From contig NZ_AWZR01000002.1 in assembly GCF_000472505.1 (NCBI RefSeq), forward strand, positions 372,001-436,000: 64,000 nucleotides of DNA, given 5' to 3'. Made by a program: the position numbers and the translations under genes. Positions 18,603-28,697 of the stretch are shown piece after piece (position 1 is the stretch's first letter; each line of letters opens with the position of its first letter). Below the pieces are notes generated by a model that worked only from the letters and a program-made list of their open reading frames with translations, was not told the DNA's origin and ran no database searches. This DNA comes from Luteimonas sp. J29. Lineage in GTDB: Bacteria; Pseudomonadota; Gammaproteobacteria; Xanthomonadales; Xanthomonadaceae.

Positions 18603-20106
18603 ACCGCCCGCGGCCGGCGTCGAGCGGCGCCTGCACCCGTGGTCGTGGCTGTTCGTGCTGCTCGGGTCGATGCGCCAGTTCCTGGTGCCGCTGGCCGTGC
18701 TCGTGGTGCTCGGCGGGCGCCGCGAGGAAGGCCTGCAGCTGGCCGCGGCCGGGATCGCGGTGGCGGTGCTGGCGGTGGCGTCGGTGTGGCGGTACTTCAC
18801 CTACCGCTACCGGGTCGACGGCGACAGCCTGTTCATCCGCAGCGGCCTGTTCGAGCGCAGCCTGCGCCAGGTGCCGTTCTCGCGCATCCACAACGTCGAG
18901 GTCATCCAGGGCGTGATGCACCGGGTGTTCGGCGTGGCCGAGGTCAAGCTCGAATCGGCCGGCGGCACCCGGCCCGAAGCGCAGATGCGGGTCCTCAGGC
19001 TGGAGGACGCGCTGGCGCTCGAACGGCTGATCCGCCACCGCGGTCGTGCGGATGCGGCCCGGGTCGCCGCCGATGGCGGCGAGGACGCGGCGCAGACCCT
19101 GCTGGCGCTGCCCACGTCCGAGATCGTGCGCCTCGGGCTGGTGTCCAACCGCGGCATGGTGGTGGTGGGCGCGGCGATGGCGCTCGCGTCGCAGGTGCTT
19201 CCGGAGAACATGTTCCGGCACGTGTTCGAGCGCATGTGGCAGCAGGGATCGGGCTATGTCTCCACATGGCAGGGCGGGATCGCCGGGCCGGTGCTGGCCG
19301 CGACCAGCCTGGTGCTGCTGGCGCTGGCCCTGCTGCGCCTGTTCTCGGTGGCGCTGGCGCTGGCGCGCTACCACGGCTTCCGGCTGCAGGCACACGGACG
19401 CCGGCTGACCGTCGAGCGCGGCCTGTTCCAGCGCGTGCGCAGCAGCGTGCCGCGCCGCAGGATCCAGGCCTGGACCCTGCGCGAGGGCGTGCTGCACCGC
19501 CTGTTCTCGCGCCGCTCGCTGGCGATCGACACCGCCGGTTCGCAGGTGACCGGCGACGGTCGCGGCCGCCAGCACGAGCCGCCCGAGCTGGCCCCCATCG
19601 CGTCCCCGCAGGCCTGCGACGCGCTGCTGCAGGAACTGCTCGACGCGCGCTGCTGGCCGCCGTCGCACTGGCACCCGCTGCACCGGCGCGCATGGCTGCG
19701 CCTGTGGCTGGGCCACCTGCCCTGGGCGATCGCACTGGTGGCGGCGCTGGCATGGAACGTCGGCCCGTGGGGCGCGGCCGGGCTGCTGTGGCTGGCCTGG
19801 GGCGGGGTGCTGGCGCGGCGCCACGCACGCTTCGCCAGCTGGCACCTGGGCGAGCGCCTGGTCGCGGTGCGCGAAGGCTGGTGGTCGCGGCACTGGCGCT
19901 TCGCCGAGATCGACAAGCTGCAGGCCCTGCAGCTGCGCCAGTCGTGGCTCGACCGCCGCTTCGGCATGGCCTCGCTGTGGCTGGACACGGCCGGCGCCGG
20001 CGCGGCCACGCCGCCGCTGCGCATCCGCCACATCGCAGAGACGGACGCACGCGCACTCTACGACCGCCTGCGCGGCGAAGTGGCGCGGCGCCCGTTGCGC
20101 TGGTAG
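18586..20106 (+). CDS. Multi-PH-domain membrane protein (YdbT-like)
   Basis: 506-aa polytopic protein of the YdbT family, containing three copies of the bPH2 module, each after a pair of membrane helices. Module 1: RYRVDGDSLFIRSGLFERSLRQVPFSRIHN. Module 2: GFRLQAHGRRLTVERGLFQRVRSSVPRRRIQAW. Module 3: ERLVAVREGWWSRHWRFAEIDKLQALQL followed by FGMASLWLDTAG. Helical pairs lie near residues 20-60, 195-265 and 390-430. It overlaps the single-domain partner by 17 bp, so the two are made together and probably form one complex, with lpxL upstream suggesting an envelope role. The function is otherwise unknown. Confidence 0.87.
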   Translation: MTTTPEPPAAGVERRLHPWSWLFVLLGSMRQFLVPLAVLVVLGGRREEGLQLAAAGIAVAVLAVASVWRYFTYRYRVDGDSLFIRSGLFERSLRQVPFSRIHNVEVIQGVMHRVFGVAEVKLESAGGTRPEAQMRVLRLEDALALERLIRHRGRADAARVAADGGEDAAQTLLALPTSEIVRLGLVSNRGMVVVGAAMALASQVLPENMFRHVFERMWQQGSGYVSTWQGGIAGPVLAATSLVLLALALLRLFSVALALARYHGFRLQAHGRRLTVERGLFQRVRSSVPRRRIQAWTLREGVLHRLFSRRSLAIDTAGSQVTGDGRGRQHEPPELAPIASPQACDALLQELLDARCWPPSHWHPLHRRAWLRLWLGHLPWAIALVAALAWNVGPWGAAGLLWLAWGGVLARRHARFASWHLGERLVAVREGWWSRHWRFAEIDKLQALQLRQSWLDRRFGMASLWLDTAGAGAATPPLRIRHIAETDARALYDRLRGEVARRPLRW

Positions 20107-20113
20107 CGCGGCC

Positions 20114-21235
20114 TCAGCCGCGCGGCGAAGGCTGCGCGGCCAGTTCGAGGAACAAGGCCTCGTAGCGCGCGTTCATGTGTTCGCGGCCGTACTCGCGCAG
20201 CGCCAGCGCACGCGCGGCCCGGCCGAGGCGCGACGCGAGCGCGTCGTCGCGCAGCAGGCGCTCGAGCGCATCGGCCAAGGCGGCCGGATCGGCCTCCGGC
20301 ACCAGCAGGCCGTCCTCGCCGTCGTGGACCACCTCGCGCACGCCGGGCACCGCGCTGCCGACCACCGCGCAGCCGGCGGCCATGCCTTCAATGAGGGCCA
20401 GCGGCATGCCTTCGTAGTGGGTGCTGAGCACCGCGATGCGATGGGTCTTGAGCAGCTCGGGCACGTTGCGCGCCACCCCGAGGAACCGCACCTGCCCCTC
20501 CAGTCCGAGCCGGGCGGCCAGGCGCTCGACCGGCGCCCGGTGCAGCGCCTTGCCGCCGCCGGCCAGCAGCAAGGGCGGACGCAAGCCGCGTTCGCCGAGC
20601 AGGGCCAGCGCCTTGAGCAGGGTGGCGTGGTCCTTCTGCCGCGAGTACCGCGCGACCATGACGATCCCGGGCACGCGCCCGGGCAGCGGATGCGCATCGG
20701 CATCGGCGAACGGATCGAGGCGGATTCCGTTGGGGATGGCGATGGTGCGGTCGGGCGGCATCCCCATGCCGAGCAGCACCTGGCGCACGCCTTCCGAGCA
20801 GCCGACGATGCGCGAGGTGCGCGCCGCCAGCCAGCGCGTCTGCGCCAGGCGCCAGCGCGTGTAGCGCTCGCGGGTGTTGTGCTCCACGTGCACCAGGTGC
20901 GGGACGCCGGCGAGCAGCCCGGCGTAGCGGCCCCACAGGTGCTCGCTGAACCCGTGCGCGACCAGCACGTCGGGCCGGAATTGTCGGCACAGCCGCGCCA
21001 GCGCGTGGATCGTGGCCGGGTGCGACCAGCCCGGCACCACCTCCAGCGGGGTGCCGGCCGCGCGCAGTTCCTCGATCCGCGCCGGATCCCCGCGACGCTT
21101 GCGGCGCAGGACCAGCAGCGGCTCGACCCGTCCGCCCGCCACGCCGGCGTTCACCAGCTGGATCGCGACCTGGGTCGCGCCGCCGGAAAAGCCGCCGGTG
21201 ACGAAATGGAGGACGCGCGGGCGGGGCTGGGACAT
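20114..21235 (-). CDS. Glycosyltransferase family 4 protein
   Basis: GT-B retaining glycosyltransferase, 373 aa. The N-terminal acceptor domain opens RVLHFVTGGFSGGATQVAIQL, with the Gly-rich loop. The C-terminal Glycos_transf_1 domain has IVMVARYSRQKDHATLLKALALL, VRFLGVARNVPELLK and the nucleotide-sugar EX7E motif HYEGMPLALIEGMAAG. I place the start at the ATG at 21235; the longer frame upstream is non-coding. It is divergent from a Caps_synth-type gene 64 bp away and converges on the PH gene. It probably builds an exopolysaccharide or O-antigen; donor and acceptor are unknown. Confidence 0.87.
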   Translation of the reverse strand: MSQPRPRVLHFVTGGFSGGATQVAIQLVNAGVAGGRVEPLLVLRRKRRGDPARIEELRAAGTPLEVVPGWSHPATIHALARLCRQFRPDVLVAHGFSEHLWGRYAGLLAGVPHLVHVEHNTRERYTRWRLAQTRWLAARTSRIVGCSEGVRQVLLGMGMPPDRTIAIPNGIRLDPFADADAHPLPGRVPGIVMVARYSRQKDHATLLKALALLGERGLRPPLLLAGGGKALHRAPVERLAARLGLEGQVRFLGVARNVPELLKTHRIAVLSTHYEGMPLALIEGMAAGCAVVGSAVPGVREVVHDGEDGLLVPEADPAALADALERLLRDDALASRLGRAARALALREYGREHMNARYEALFLELAAQPSPRG

Positions 21236-21261
21236 CAAGACGGCCGTGACACGGGGCCGCC

Positions 21262-21267
21262 TACAAT
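21262..21267 (+). promoter_or_regulatory. -10 box upstream of the Caps_synth gene
   Basis: TACAAT, 5/6 to consensus, ends 32 nt before the ATG at 21300, in the 64-bp divergent gap. No clear -35. Confidence 0.45.
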
Positions 21268-21299
21268 ATCGTTTCCCTGCTCCCCCGGCCGGCCGCGTG

Positions 21300-22235
21300 A
21301 TGATGGTCCTGTCAGTCCTTGCCCTGTGCGTGGCCATCGTCGTGCCGTGGGCCTGGCTGTCGCGGCCGGTGGAGCCGGCGCCCGAGGCGCCGCGCACGAT
21401 CCTGCTCCCCGGGGGCGGGCCGGTCGCCGACGATGCGCGCATTCCGCGCCGGCTCTGGTCGTACTGGCACTCGGACGACGTGCCGGTGGTGGTCCGGCGG
21501 TGCCTCGACAACTGGCGCCGGATGTGCCCGGACTGGGAGATCCACCTGGTCCTGGGCAGCGAGCTGTCCCGCCACGTCGACCCGGCATCGCTCCCGGCCG
21601 GCTTCGACCAGCTGACCCCGGCGCGGCGCTCGGACTGGCTGCGGCTGCACCTGATCGCCCGCCACGGCGGCGTGTGGCTCGACGCCAGCACCATCCTGAC
21701 CGGATCGCTCGACTGGCTCGTCGAGGCGCAGGCCGAAAGCCGCGCCGAGTACCTGGGCTTCTACCTCGAGGGCTTCTGCGTGCCCGGACGCACGCCGGTG
21801 ATCGACAGCTGGGCGATGGCCGCGCCGCCGGGGATGCCGTTCGTGCGCGCCTGGGCGGAGGAGCTCGATCGCGCGCTCGCCACCGGCGACGACGCCTACC
21901 TCGAGGCGTTGCGCCGCGAGGGCCGCTACGAACGCCTGCTGCAGAAGATCTCGCGCCCGGCCTACCTGATCATCCACGTCTGCGCCCAGGCCGTGCTCGA
22001 CACCGGGCGACCCTACCGCCTGCAGCTGTGGCGCGCGGAAGACTCCGCGTACTTCCTCCACCATGCCTCGCACTGGCGGCGCCCGGGCCTGTTCCTCCGC
22101 CTGCTCGCGCGCCCGGCGCCGCTTCGCGCGCCGCGCCTGGTCAAGCTGCGTGGCGGCGAGCGCAACAAGCTGGAAGCCTACGTCGCCCGCGGCCTGATGC
22201 GGCGCGACAGCATCGCCGGGCGCTACCTGGCCTGA
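21300..22235 (+). CDS. Capsular polysaccharide synthesis-type glycosyltransferase (GT32-like)
   Basis: 311-aa protein with an N-terminal membrane anchor (MMVLSVLALCVAIVVPWAWL) followed by a DXD-type sugar-transferase fold. IPRRLWSYWHSDDVP and NWRRMCPDWEIHLV match the opening of the Caps_synth/Gly_transf_sug families, and ARRSDWLRLHLIARHGGVWLDAS carries the donor-binding DxS motif. The C-terminus is basic. Tandem ATGs at 21300 and 21303 leave a one-codon doubt. It converges on the GT2 gene (10 bp apart) and is divergent from the GT4 gene, so the three form a surface-glycan cluster rather than a single operon. The sugar specificity is unknown. Confidence 0.8.
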   Translation: MMVLSVLALCVAIVVPWAWLSRPVEPAPEAPRTILLPGGGPVADDARIPRRLWSYWHSDDVPVVVRRCLDNWRRMCPDWEIHLVLGSELSRHVDPASLPAGFDQLTPARRSDWLRLHLIARHGGVWLDASTILTGSLDWLVEAQAESRAEYLGFYLEGFCVPGRTPVIDSWAMAAPPGMPFVRAWAEELDRALATGDDAYLEALRREGRYERLLQKISRPAYLIIHVCAQAVLDTGRPYRLQLWRAEDSAYFLHHASHWRRPGLFLRLLARPAPLRAPRLVKLRGGERNKLEAYVARGLMRRDSIAGRYLA

Positions 22236-22245
22236 CCGCCGCCGC

Positions 22246-23250
22246 TCAGCGCAGCCAGCCCCGCCGGCCGAGGGTGCGGCCCGCGCGCCAGGCGCGCAGC
22301 CACCAGCCGCGCGCGCGGTATTCGGCCAGCACCGCGCGCAGCCCGCCCGGGAACACCCGGGCGATCTCCGCCACGCATTCGCGCGCCAGCGCGTCGTCGT
22401 CGCGCGGCACCTTGCGCGCCAGGGCGGCGAAGGTCCGCATGCAGAAGTACTCCAGCGCGCGCCGCGTGTCCGCCGACACGCCGCCGGGGCTCGCCAGCAC
22501 CCCCGCATGCAGCTCGCGCAGCGATGCGAGCAGGTCGCGCGACTTGTCCGGCGTCATCCGCGCCATGATGCTGTCGCCGCGCTGGCGGTATCCCACCCAC
22601 GGCCGCGGCACGTGCCGCCAGCGCGCGACCCGCGCGCACAGCGGCGCGACCACCGCCATGTCCTCGAAGTAGCGCCCTTCGGGAAACCTTGCCGCCTGCC
22701 AGGCCTCGCGCACGGCGATCTTCGACCAGGCGTGCAGCTGGCGGCCTTCCAGCAGTCCGGTGAGCAGCGCGTCGTGATCGCTGCCGCCGTCGCCCGCGCG
22801 CCCGCCGAAGCCCGGCCGGCGCGCGCGTCCGCGCAGCGGCCCGTAGGGCGTGCCGTGCTCGCGCAGCAGGCGGAAGTCGCACAGCACCAGGTCGGGCGCC
22901 TCGCGTTCGACCACCTCGCGCAGGCCCGCGATCGCGCCCGGCAGCAGCACGTCGTCGGAATCGAGGAACCACAGGTAGCGCCCGCGCGCGGCCTCCGCCA
23001 GGCTGTTGCGGGCCGCGGACAGGCCACGGTTGCGCGCATGCGCCAGGGTGCGGATGCGGCCGGGTTGCGCACGCTGCAGGTCCGCCACCACCGCCATCGC
23101 CGCATCGGGCGAGGCGTCGTCGAGGACCAGCAGTTCCACGCCCGCGTCGGCCTGCCCCAGCACCGAGTCCAGGCAGGCGCGGACGTAGCGCTCGACGTTG
23201 TAGACGGGCACCAGGACGCTCAACCAGGGCGCGTCGGCGGGCTGCGGCAT
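22246..23250 (-). CDS. Glycosyltransferase family 2 protein
   Basis: GT-A fold glycosyltransferase, 334 aa, starting MPQPADAPWLSVLVPVYNVERYVRACLDSVL. It has the nucleotide-binding LLVLDDASPD, NRGLSAARNSLAEAARG and the metal-binding YLWFLDSDDVLLPG. The C-terminal half (RFPEGRYFEDMAVVAPL, then the helical YFCMRTFAALA) is typical of enzymes that extend lipopolysaccharide or capsule. No membrane helix is evident. A short GGGAAC tandem repeat lies just upstream. Acceptor and sugar are unknown. Confidence 0.87.
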   Translation of the reverse strand: MPQPADAPWLSVLVPVYNVERYVRACLDSVLGQADAGVELLVLDDASPDAAMAVVADLQRAQPGRIRTLAHARNRGLSAARNSLAEAARGRYLWFLDSDDVLLPGAIAGLREVVEREAPDLVLCDFRLLREHGTPYGPLRGRARRPGFGGRAGDGGSDHDALLTGLLEGRQLHAWSKIAVREAWQAARFPEGRYFEDMAVVAPLCARVARWRHVPRPWVGYRQRGDSIMARMTPDKSRDLLASLRELHAGVLASPGGVSADTRRALEYFCMRTFAALARKVPRDDDALARECVAEIARVFPGGLRAVLAEYRARGWWLRAWRAGRTLGRRGWLR

Positions 23251-23265
23251 CGGGAATCCGGGACA

Positions 23266-23292
23266 GGGAACGGGAACGGGAACGGGAACGGG
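23266..23292. repeat. Hexanucleotide tandem repeat (GGGAAC, 4.5 copies)
   Basis: Four perfect GGGAAC units plus GGG, 16 bp upstream of the GT2 start codon (the gene is on the minus strand, where it reads GTTCCC). Short GGGAAT/GGGAAC arrays are frequent in xanthomonad gaps. The copy number may vary between strains. Confidence 0.7.
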
Positions 23293-23333
23293 CGCGAGTC
23301 TATCCTGCACGCCGACGCGCGCGCCGCGCGGGG

Positions 23334-24644
23334 TCAGCCGGCCTTCACCAGGGCGGCATAGAAGAACCCGTCCATGCCGTCCTCGCCCGGCAGGCGCTGG
23401 CGGCCCGCGCCCGAGGCGTGGCCGAACGTCGTGTCGAGCGCCTGCGCCGACGCGTCCGGGGTGCGCGCCAGGAACGCCGCGACCTGGGCCTCGTTCTCCA
23501 CGCGCAGGATCGAACAGGTGGCGTACACCAGGCGCCCGCCCGGCGCGAGCAGCGGCCACAACGCCTCGAGCAGGCGCGACTGCAGCGCGACCAGCGCGTC
23601 GACGTCGGACGGGCGGCGGTGCAGCAGCACGTCGGGCTGGCGGCGCACGATGCCGGTCGCCGAGCAGGGCGCATCGACCAGGACCGCGTCGAACGGTTCG
23701 CCGTCCCACCACGCCTTCGGCTCCGCGGCGTCGGCCGCGAGCAGCCGCGCGCCCTCGCCGACCCCGAGGCGGGCATGGGTCTCGGCCACGCGCCGCAGCC
23801 GACGCGCATCGACGTCGATCGCGGTCAGCCGCAGCGCGGGATCGCGCTCGAGCAGGTGCGCCGACTTGCCGCCGGGCGCGGCGCAGGCGTCGAGCACGCG
23901 CGCGCCGGGCGGCGGCGCGAGCGCGTCGGCCACGCACTGCGCGGCTCCGTCCTGCACCGAGACGTCGCCTTCGGCGAATCCGGGCAGCGTCGTCGGCGCC
24001 ACGGGGGCATCGACGCGCAAGGCATCCGGAAGACCTTCCACCCGCTGCGCCTCGATGCCCGCCTCGCGCAAGCGAGCGGCGTAGTCGTCGCGCGTGGTGC
24101 GGCGGCGGTTGACCCGCAGCCAGGTGGGCGCCTGCTGCGTACTTGCTGCGAAGATCGCTTCGGCCTGGCCGGGCCAGTCCTCGCGGACCCGCGCGCGGAG
24201 CCATTGCGGCCAGGCGTCCCCGGGCGCGGCCGCCGGCAGGCCCTCGCGCTGGGCGCGGCGCAGCAGCGCGTTCACCAGTCCGGCCTGGTGCGGCCGATCC
24301 AGCGCGCGCGCCGCGTCCACGGTGGCCGCGAGCGCCGCATGCGCCGGCAGCGCGAGCGGATCGAGCTGGGCCAGGCCCGCGTGCAGCAGCGCGCGCAGCG
24401 GGGCGTCGCGCCGTGGCAGCGGACGCGGCATCCACGCCGCGAGCGCGGCGTCGGCCCGCGCGCGCTGGCGCAGGGCGGCGAAGCAGATGGCTTCGACCAG
24501 CGCGCGGTCGCGCGGGTCGGGCAAGTCCGGCAGCGCCTGCGCGAGTTCGGTCTTGAGCGATCGCCCCCGGTGCATCACCGCGTCGAGCACACGCGCCGCG
24601 CACACCCGCACCGCGACGCCCGGCGGAAGCGCACGCCCGCTCAC
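23334..24644 (-). CDS. rsmB: 16S rRNA (cytosine(967)-C(5))-methyltransferase
   Basis: SAM-dependent RNA methyltransferase making m5C967 in 16S rRNA. The N-terminal NusB-like helical domain (about residues 1-140) is followed by the Rossmann methyltransferase. SAM motif I is [17 protein letters not shown], motif [18 protein letters not shown] (the Cys that assists release) and motif [14 protein letters not shown] (the catalytic Cys). The GTG start at 24644 overlaps the fmt stop (GTGA), giving 436 aa against 429 in E. coli. It is the third gene of a def-fmt-rsmB operon. Confidence 0.95.
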   Translation of the reverse strand: MSGRALPPGVAVRVCAARVLDAVMHRGRSLKTELAQALPDLPDPRDRALVEAICFAALRQRARADAALAAWMPRPLPRRDAPLRALLHAGLAQLDPLALPAHAALAATVDAARALDRPHQAGLVNALLRRAQREGLPAAAPGDAWPQWLRARVREDWPGQAEAIFAASTQQAPTWLRVNRRRTTRDDYAARLREAGIEAQRVEGLPDALRVDAPVAPTTLPGFAEGDVSVQDGAAQCVADALAPPPGARVLDACAAPGGKSAHLLERDPALRLTAIDVDARRLRRVAETHARLGVGEGARLLAADAAEPKAWWDGEPFDAVLVDAPCSATGIVRRQPDVLLHRRPSDVDALVALQSRLLEALWPLLAPGGRLVYATCSILRVENEAQVAAFLARTPDASAQALDTTFGHASGAGRQRLPGEDGMDGFFYAALVKAG

Positions 24645-25570
24645 TGTTGCGGGCCGGGGCGCAGCTCGCGCCGCGCGTTGACGTAGTCGGCGGCGGTGAT
24701 GGCCCTGCCGCCGGCGCGCTGCAGCGTGCGGATGCGCAGCGCGCCCTCGCCGCAGGCGATGTCGAGGCCGTCGCGGCCGGCATGCAGGAGCGTGCCCGGT
24801 GCCGCGTCGTGGGCCAGCGGCAGCGCGACCGCGGCATGGACGCGTACCAGGTCGCCCGCGACCTCGGCCTCGGCGACCGGCCAGGGATGGAAGGCGCGCA
24901 CCTTGCGCGCCAGCGCCTCGGCCGGCTGCGTCCAGTCCAGGCGCGCCTCGGCCTTCTCCAGCTTGTGCGCGTAGGTGACGCCGGCCTCGGGCTGTGGCGT
25001 GGGCACCGGGCGGATCCCGGCCGTCAGCAGGGCCAGGCCGTCGTCGAGCACCTGGGCGCCGAGCGCGGCCAGGCGGTCGTGGAGCTGGCCGGCGGTCTCG
25101 TCCGGACCGATCGGCAGCGAACGCGACAGCAGCACCGGCCCGGTGTCCAGGCCCTGCTCCATCAGCATCAGGCACACGCCGGTTTCCGCGTCGCCGGCTT
25201 CGATCGCGCGCTGGATCGGTGCCGCGCCGCGCCAGCGCGGCAGCAGCGAGGCGTGCACGTTCCAGCAGCCGTGGGTCGGAATCTCCAGCACCCGCGGCGG
25301 CAGCAGCAGGCCGTAGGCGACCACGACCATCAGGTCGGGGCGCAGTTCGCGCAGCGCGCGTCGCGCCTCCACGGTGCGCAGCGTCTCCGGTTGCCGGACC
25401 TCCAGGCCCAGCCGCTGCGCCTCGAGCTTCACCGGCGGCGCGGCCAGCCCGCGGCCGCGGCCGGCAGGGCGGTCGGGCTGGGTGTAGACCGCCACCACCT
25501 CGCCGCGCGCGGCGGCCACGCGCAGGCAGGGAACGGCGAACTCGGGGGTTCCGGCGAAGACGAGGCGCAT
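24641..25570 (-). CDS. fmt: Methionyl-tRNA formyltransferase
   Basis: Transfers formyl from 10-formyl-tetrahydrofolate to initiator Met-tRNA. The catalytic domain begins [16 protein letters not shown]. The folate-site signature [20 protein letters not shown] carries the catalytic Asn and His, with [13 protein letters not shown] nearby. The C-terminal tRNA-binding domain starts near residue 205. 309 aa is standard. It lies 50 bp downstream of def and overlaps rsmB by 4 bp, the conserved gammaproteobacterial arrangement. Confidence 0.97.
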   Translation of the reverse strand: MRLVFAGTPEFAVPCLRVAAARGEVVAVYTQPDRPAGRGRGLAAPPVKLEAQRLGLEVRQPETLRTVEARRALRELRPDLMVVVAYGLLLPPRVLEIPTHGCWNVHASLLPRWRGAAPIQRAIEAGDAETGVCLMLMEQGLDTGPVLLSRSLPIGPDETAGQLHDRLAALGAQVLDDGLALLTAGIRPVPTPQPEAGVTYAHKLEKAEARLDWTQPAEALARKVRAFHPWPVAEAEVAGDLVRVHAAVALPLAHDAAPGTLLHAGRDGLDIACGEGALRIRTLQRAGGRAITAADYVNARRELRPGPQQ

Positions 25571-25620
25571 CGGAGCGGGCCTGGGCTGGTGCGGTCCGGC
25601 CGCGGGTCGGTGGGCGCGGA

Positions 25621-26142
25621 TCAGCGGCCGCGCGCTTCCTTGCGCAGCTTCTCCAGCCGCTTGAGGGCGCGATCGCGCTTGAGCGGGGAGAGGTGGTCGA
25701 TGAACAGCTTGCCGTCGAGGTGGTCGACCTCGTGCTGGATGCAGGTCGCCAGCAGGCCGTCCACGCGCAGCTCGAACGGCTTGCCGTGGCGGTCGAGGGC
25801 CTCGACCACGATGCCGTCGGGACGGGTGACGTCGGCGTACACGCCCGGGATCGACAGGCAGCCTTCCTGGTGCAGGCGCAGGTCGGCCGAGCGTTCGCGG
25901 ATCACCGGGTTGATGAACGCGAGCGGCTGGTCCCGGCCGTCGGTGACGTCGATGACCATGAAGCGCTGGTGGGTGTCGACCTGGGTCGCCGCCAGGCCGA
26001 TCCCGGGCGCCTCGTACATGGTCTGGAACATGTCGTCGAGCAGGCGCTGGAACGCCGGGTCATGGACCTGGTCGGGTTCCACGGGCCGGGCCACCGTGCG
26101 CAGCCGGGGATGGGGATATTCGAGGATGGGGAGCAGGGCCAT
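25621..26142 (-). CDS. def: Peptide deformylase
   Basis: Iron/zinc metalloenzyme that removes the N-formyl group from new proteins. All three family motifs are present: GIGLAATQV (residues 47-55), EGCLSIPG with metal ligand Cys95, and QHEVDHLDG with ligands His137 and His141 and catalytic Glu138. 173 aa is standard. First gene of def-fmt-rsmB, divergent from the LysM gene. A TACAAT -10 box reads toward it at 26194-26189. Confidence 0.97.
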   Translation of the reverse strand: MALLPILEYPHPRLRTVARPVEPDQVHDPAFQRLLDDMFQTMYEAPGIGLAATQVDTHQRFMVIDVTDGRDQPLAFINPVIRERSADLRLHQEGCLSIPGVYADVTRPDGIVVEALDRHGKPFELRVDGLLATCIQHEVDHLDGKLFIDHLSPLKRDRALKRLEKLRKEARGR

Positions 26143-26188
26143 GGGTGCAAAGGGTGGCAGCGGTCACAACCGCGCGGAACAGGCTCCC

Positions 26189-26237
26189 ATTGTACCCCCC
26201 CGCGGCTTGCATCCGGCCGCTGTTTGTACGTTATAGT
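26189..26237. promoter_or_regulatory. Divergent promoters of def and the LysM gene
   Basis: Minus strand: TACAAT (26194-26189) for def. Plus strand: TATAGT (26232-26237) for the LysM gene, with TTGCAT at 26207-26212 but a long 19-bp spacer. The two promoters sit back to back, so regulation of one is likely to affect the other. Confidence 0.5.
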
Positions 26238-26277
26238 GCCGGCGCTGCACGGGGAAATCTTCAAGGGGAGCAAATAG

Positions 26278-27447
26278 ATGGCCCGCATGCTTCAGCGCCT
26301 TTCTCAGGGGCTCCGCACCACGTGCGTCGTCGCCCTGATGACCGTGGCGAGCTATGCCGCCGCCCAGACCATGCGCGGGGACCATCCCGACACCTACGTC
26401 GTCAAGCGCGGCGACACCCTGTGGGACATCGCCGGCCGCTTCCTCCAGCGCCCGTGGCTGTGGCCCGAGATCTGGCAGGCCAACCCGCAGATCAGCAACC
26501 CGCACCTGATCTACCCCGGCGACGTCATCAGCCTCGCCTACCTCAACCGCGTGACCGCGGAGCCGGGCCCGCGCGAAGAGGCGCCGATCAACGCGATCCC
26601 GCTCGCCGACGTCGAGCCCTTCCTCAAGGACCTGCGCGTGGTCGACGCGTTCGAGCACCTGCCCTACGTGGTCGGCCTCGAGGAAGACCGCCTGCGCGCC
26701 ACCCAGGGCCAGGTCGCGTACATCCGCGGGCTCCCCTCGGCGGCGCCGGGCCAGCGCTACGCCGTGGTGCGCCCGACCGTGCGCTACACGCACGTCTCGC
26801 GCGACAGCCTGTGCTGCGACCTGTTCCACACCGACGACCTCGATTTCCGCGGTCGCCGCACCATCGACTTCCAGCAGTACTGGACCAACGTGCTCACGCC
26901 CGACAAGGGCCAGGAGCTGCTGGGCTACGAACTGCAGCGGGTCAACGTGGGCACCATCACCCGCGGCGAGGTCGGCGGCATCCAGGCCAGCACCCTGCTG
27001 CTCGACGAGACCGGCCGCGAGGTGCGCGTGGGCGACCGCCTGATCCCGGTCGACGCCCAGCCCTACGACCTGCAGTTCTTCCCGCACGCTCCGTCACACC
27101 AGCTCGACTACGGCCGCGCGCGCGTGCTGGCGGTGGCCGACGCCCTTGCCCACGGCGGCCCGCGCGACGTGATCGTGCTGTCGGTCGGCGCGCGCGAGGG
27201 CGTGGACAACGGCACCGTGTTCTCGCTCTGGCGCGAGGGCACCAACACCATCGACCGCGTCGAGAAGGGCGCCGACCGCGACCCCGATACCGTGTTCCAC
27301 GAGAACAAGGTGCGCCTGCCCGACGAGTTCGCCGGCCACGCCATGGTGTTCCGCACCTACGACAAGGTCAGCTACGCGCTGGTGATGGACAGCATCAAGC
27401 CGACCCGCGTGGGCTTCCACCTCAAGCACCCCGACGCGCCGTACTGA
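26278..27447 (+). CDS. LysM peptidoglycan-binding domain protein
   Basis: 389-aa exported protein. A signal peptide (basic [13 protein letters not shown], hydrophobic core, cleavage after ASYAAA) is followed by one LysM domain near residues 38-92, with [20 protein letters not shown] and [16 protein letters not shown] long C-terminal region of unknown fold follows, with two Cys in [14 protein letters not shown] precedes the ATG. This gene is a fixed member of the def/dprA neighbourhood in Xanthomonas- and Pseudomonas-like genomes. It probably binds the cell wall; no catalytic domain is seen. Confidence 0.9.
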   Translation: MARMLQRLSQGLRTTCVVALMTVASYAAAQTMRGDHPDTYVVKRGDTLWDIAGRFLQRPWLWPEIWQANPQISNPHLIYPGDVISLAYLNRVTAEPGPREEAPINAIPLADVEPFLKDLRVVDAFEHLPYVVGLEEDRLRATQGQVAYIRGLPSAAPGQRYAVVRPTVRYTHVSRDSLCCDLFHTDDLDFRGRRTIDFQQYWTNVLTPDKGQELLGYELQRVNVGTITRGEVGGIQASTLLLDETGREVRVGDRLIPVDAQPYDLQFFPHAPSHQLDYGRARVLAVADALAHGGPRDVIVLSVGAREGVDNGTVFSLWREGTNTIDRVEKGADRDPDTVFHENKVRLPDEFAGHAMVFRTYDKVSYALVMDSIKPTRVGFHLKHPDAPY

Positions 27448-27537
27448 AGGCGCGTCCCGCCCGGCGCGGGGTTTTCCTACAGCGGCCTCCAGCGGCGCCC
27501 TCGGGCGCCGCTGGCGTTTCCGGCCCATGCTCGGCGC

Positions 27538-28665
27538 ATGACCGACGACGACCTCGCGCTGCTGCGGCTGATCGGGGCCGGCGGCGCCTCCGCGCCGCGC
27601 AGGCGGCTGCTGGACCGCCACGGCGCGCCCGCGCGCGCGCTGGACGCGGGTCCGTCCGCCTGGCGCGAGGCCGGCCTGGACGAGGCCCAGGCCCGCGCCC
27701 TGGCGTCCGCGGGGCCATCGCCGGTCGCGGTCGACTGGCTCGCGGCCCCGGGCCGGCGCCTGCTCGGCTGGCACGATCCGGACTATCCCGCCCTGCTGCG
27801 CCGCATCCCGGGCCCGCCGCTGGCCCTGTTCGTGGCCGGCGACGCCGGCCTGCTCTGGCACCCCTGCGTCGCGGTGGTCGGCACCCGGGCACCGACCGCC
27901 GGGGGCCGCGACCACGCCCGCGCGTTCGCCCACGCCCTGGCGCGCTCGGGCCTGGGCGTGTGCAGCGGCCTGGCCGCTGGGATCGACACCATGGCCCACC
28001 ACGCCGCGCTCGAGGCCGGCGGTGCCACGGTCGCGGTGCTGGGCAGCGGCCTGGACCGGCCCTACCCGCGCGCCAACGCCGGCCTGCTGCGGGACATCGC
28101 CGCCCACGGCGTCGCGGTCAGCGAGCATCTGCCGGGCACCGGCGCCCGCCGCGAGCATTTCCCGGCCCGCAACCGGATCATCGCCGGGCTGTCGCTGGGG
28201 ACCCTGGTGATCGAGGCCGCGCACCGCTCCGGCGCCCTGATCACCGCCCGGCTGGCGGCCGACGCCGGGCGCGAGGTGTTCGCCGTGCCGGGCTCGATCC
28301 GCAACCCGATGGCGCGCGGCTGCCACCGCCTTCTCCGCGACGGCGCCACCCTGGTCGAGGATCCTGCCGAGGTCGTGGCCGCCCTCGGTCCGGTGGCGCA
28401 GTCCCTGGCCGACGCCTTGCGAAGCCGCCTGCAGACCCCCATCCAAGCGGTCGAGGGCACCTGCGCGGCCACCGCCGACCCGTCGACGACAGCCGATCCC
28501 GACTACCACCGCTTGTGGTCGGCCCTGGGGCACGACCCAAGCCCTATGGATCAGCTGCTCGAACGCACCGGATTGACGGCCGCGGAAGTGTCGTCCATGC
28601 TGCTGCTCATGGAGCTGGATGGCCGGGTCGTGCAGGCGCACGGCCGGTATGCCCGAAAGTCCTGA
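27538..28665 (+). CDS. dprA: DNA-processing protein DprA
   Basis: Loads RecA on incoming single-stranded DNA in natural transformation. The Rossmann-like SMF core spans about residues 100-285 and includes [64 protein letters not shown] and a C-terminal [20 protein letters not shown]-like helical segment precedes it (residues 1-60) and a winged-helix DML1 domain follows ([28 protein letters not shown]). 375 aa is normal. It follows the LysM gene by 90 bp and precedes smg. Confidence 0.96.
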   Translation: MTDDDLALLRLIGAGGASAPRRRLLDRHGAPARALDAGPSAWREAGLDEAQARALASAGPSPVAVDWLAAPGRRLLGWHDPDYPALLRRIPGPPLALFVAGDAGLLWHPCVAVVGTRAPTAGGRDHARAFAHALARSGLGVCSGLAAGIDTMAHHAALEAGGATVAVLGSGLDRPYPRANAGLLRDIAAHGVAVSEHLPGTGARREHFPARNRIIAGLSLGTLVIEAAHRSGALITARLAADAGREVFAVPGSIRNPMARGCHRLLRDGATLVEDPAEVVAALGPVAQSLADALRSRLQTPIQAVEGTCAATADPSTTADPDYHRLWSALGHDPSPMDQLLERTGLTAAEVSSMLLLMELDGRVVQAHGRYARKS

Positions 28666-28697
28666 ACACCGCGCCCAGTGGCGCAGGCCGGGGGGAA

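Noticed and set aside
20114..23250. Complete O-antigen or capsule operon
   Set aside because: Only three glycosyltransferases are present, on both strands, without Wzx, Wzy, Wzz or nucleotide-sugar genes.
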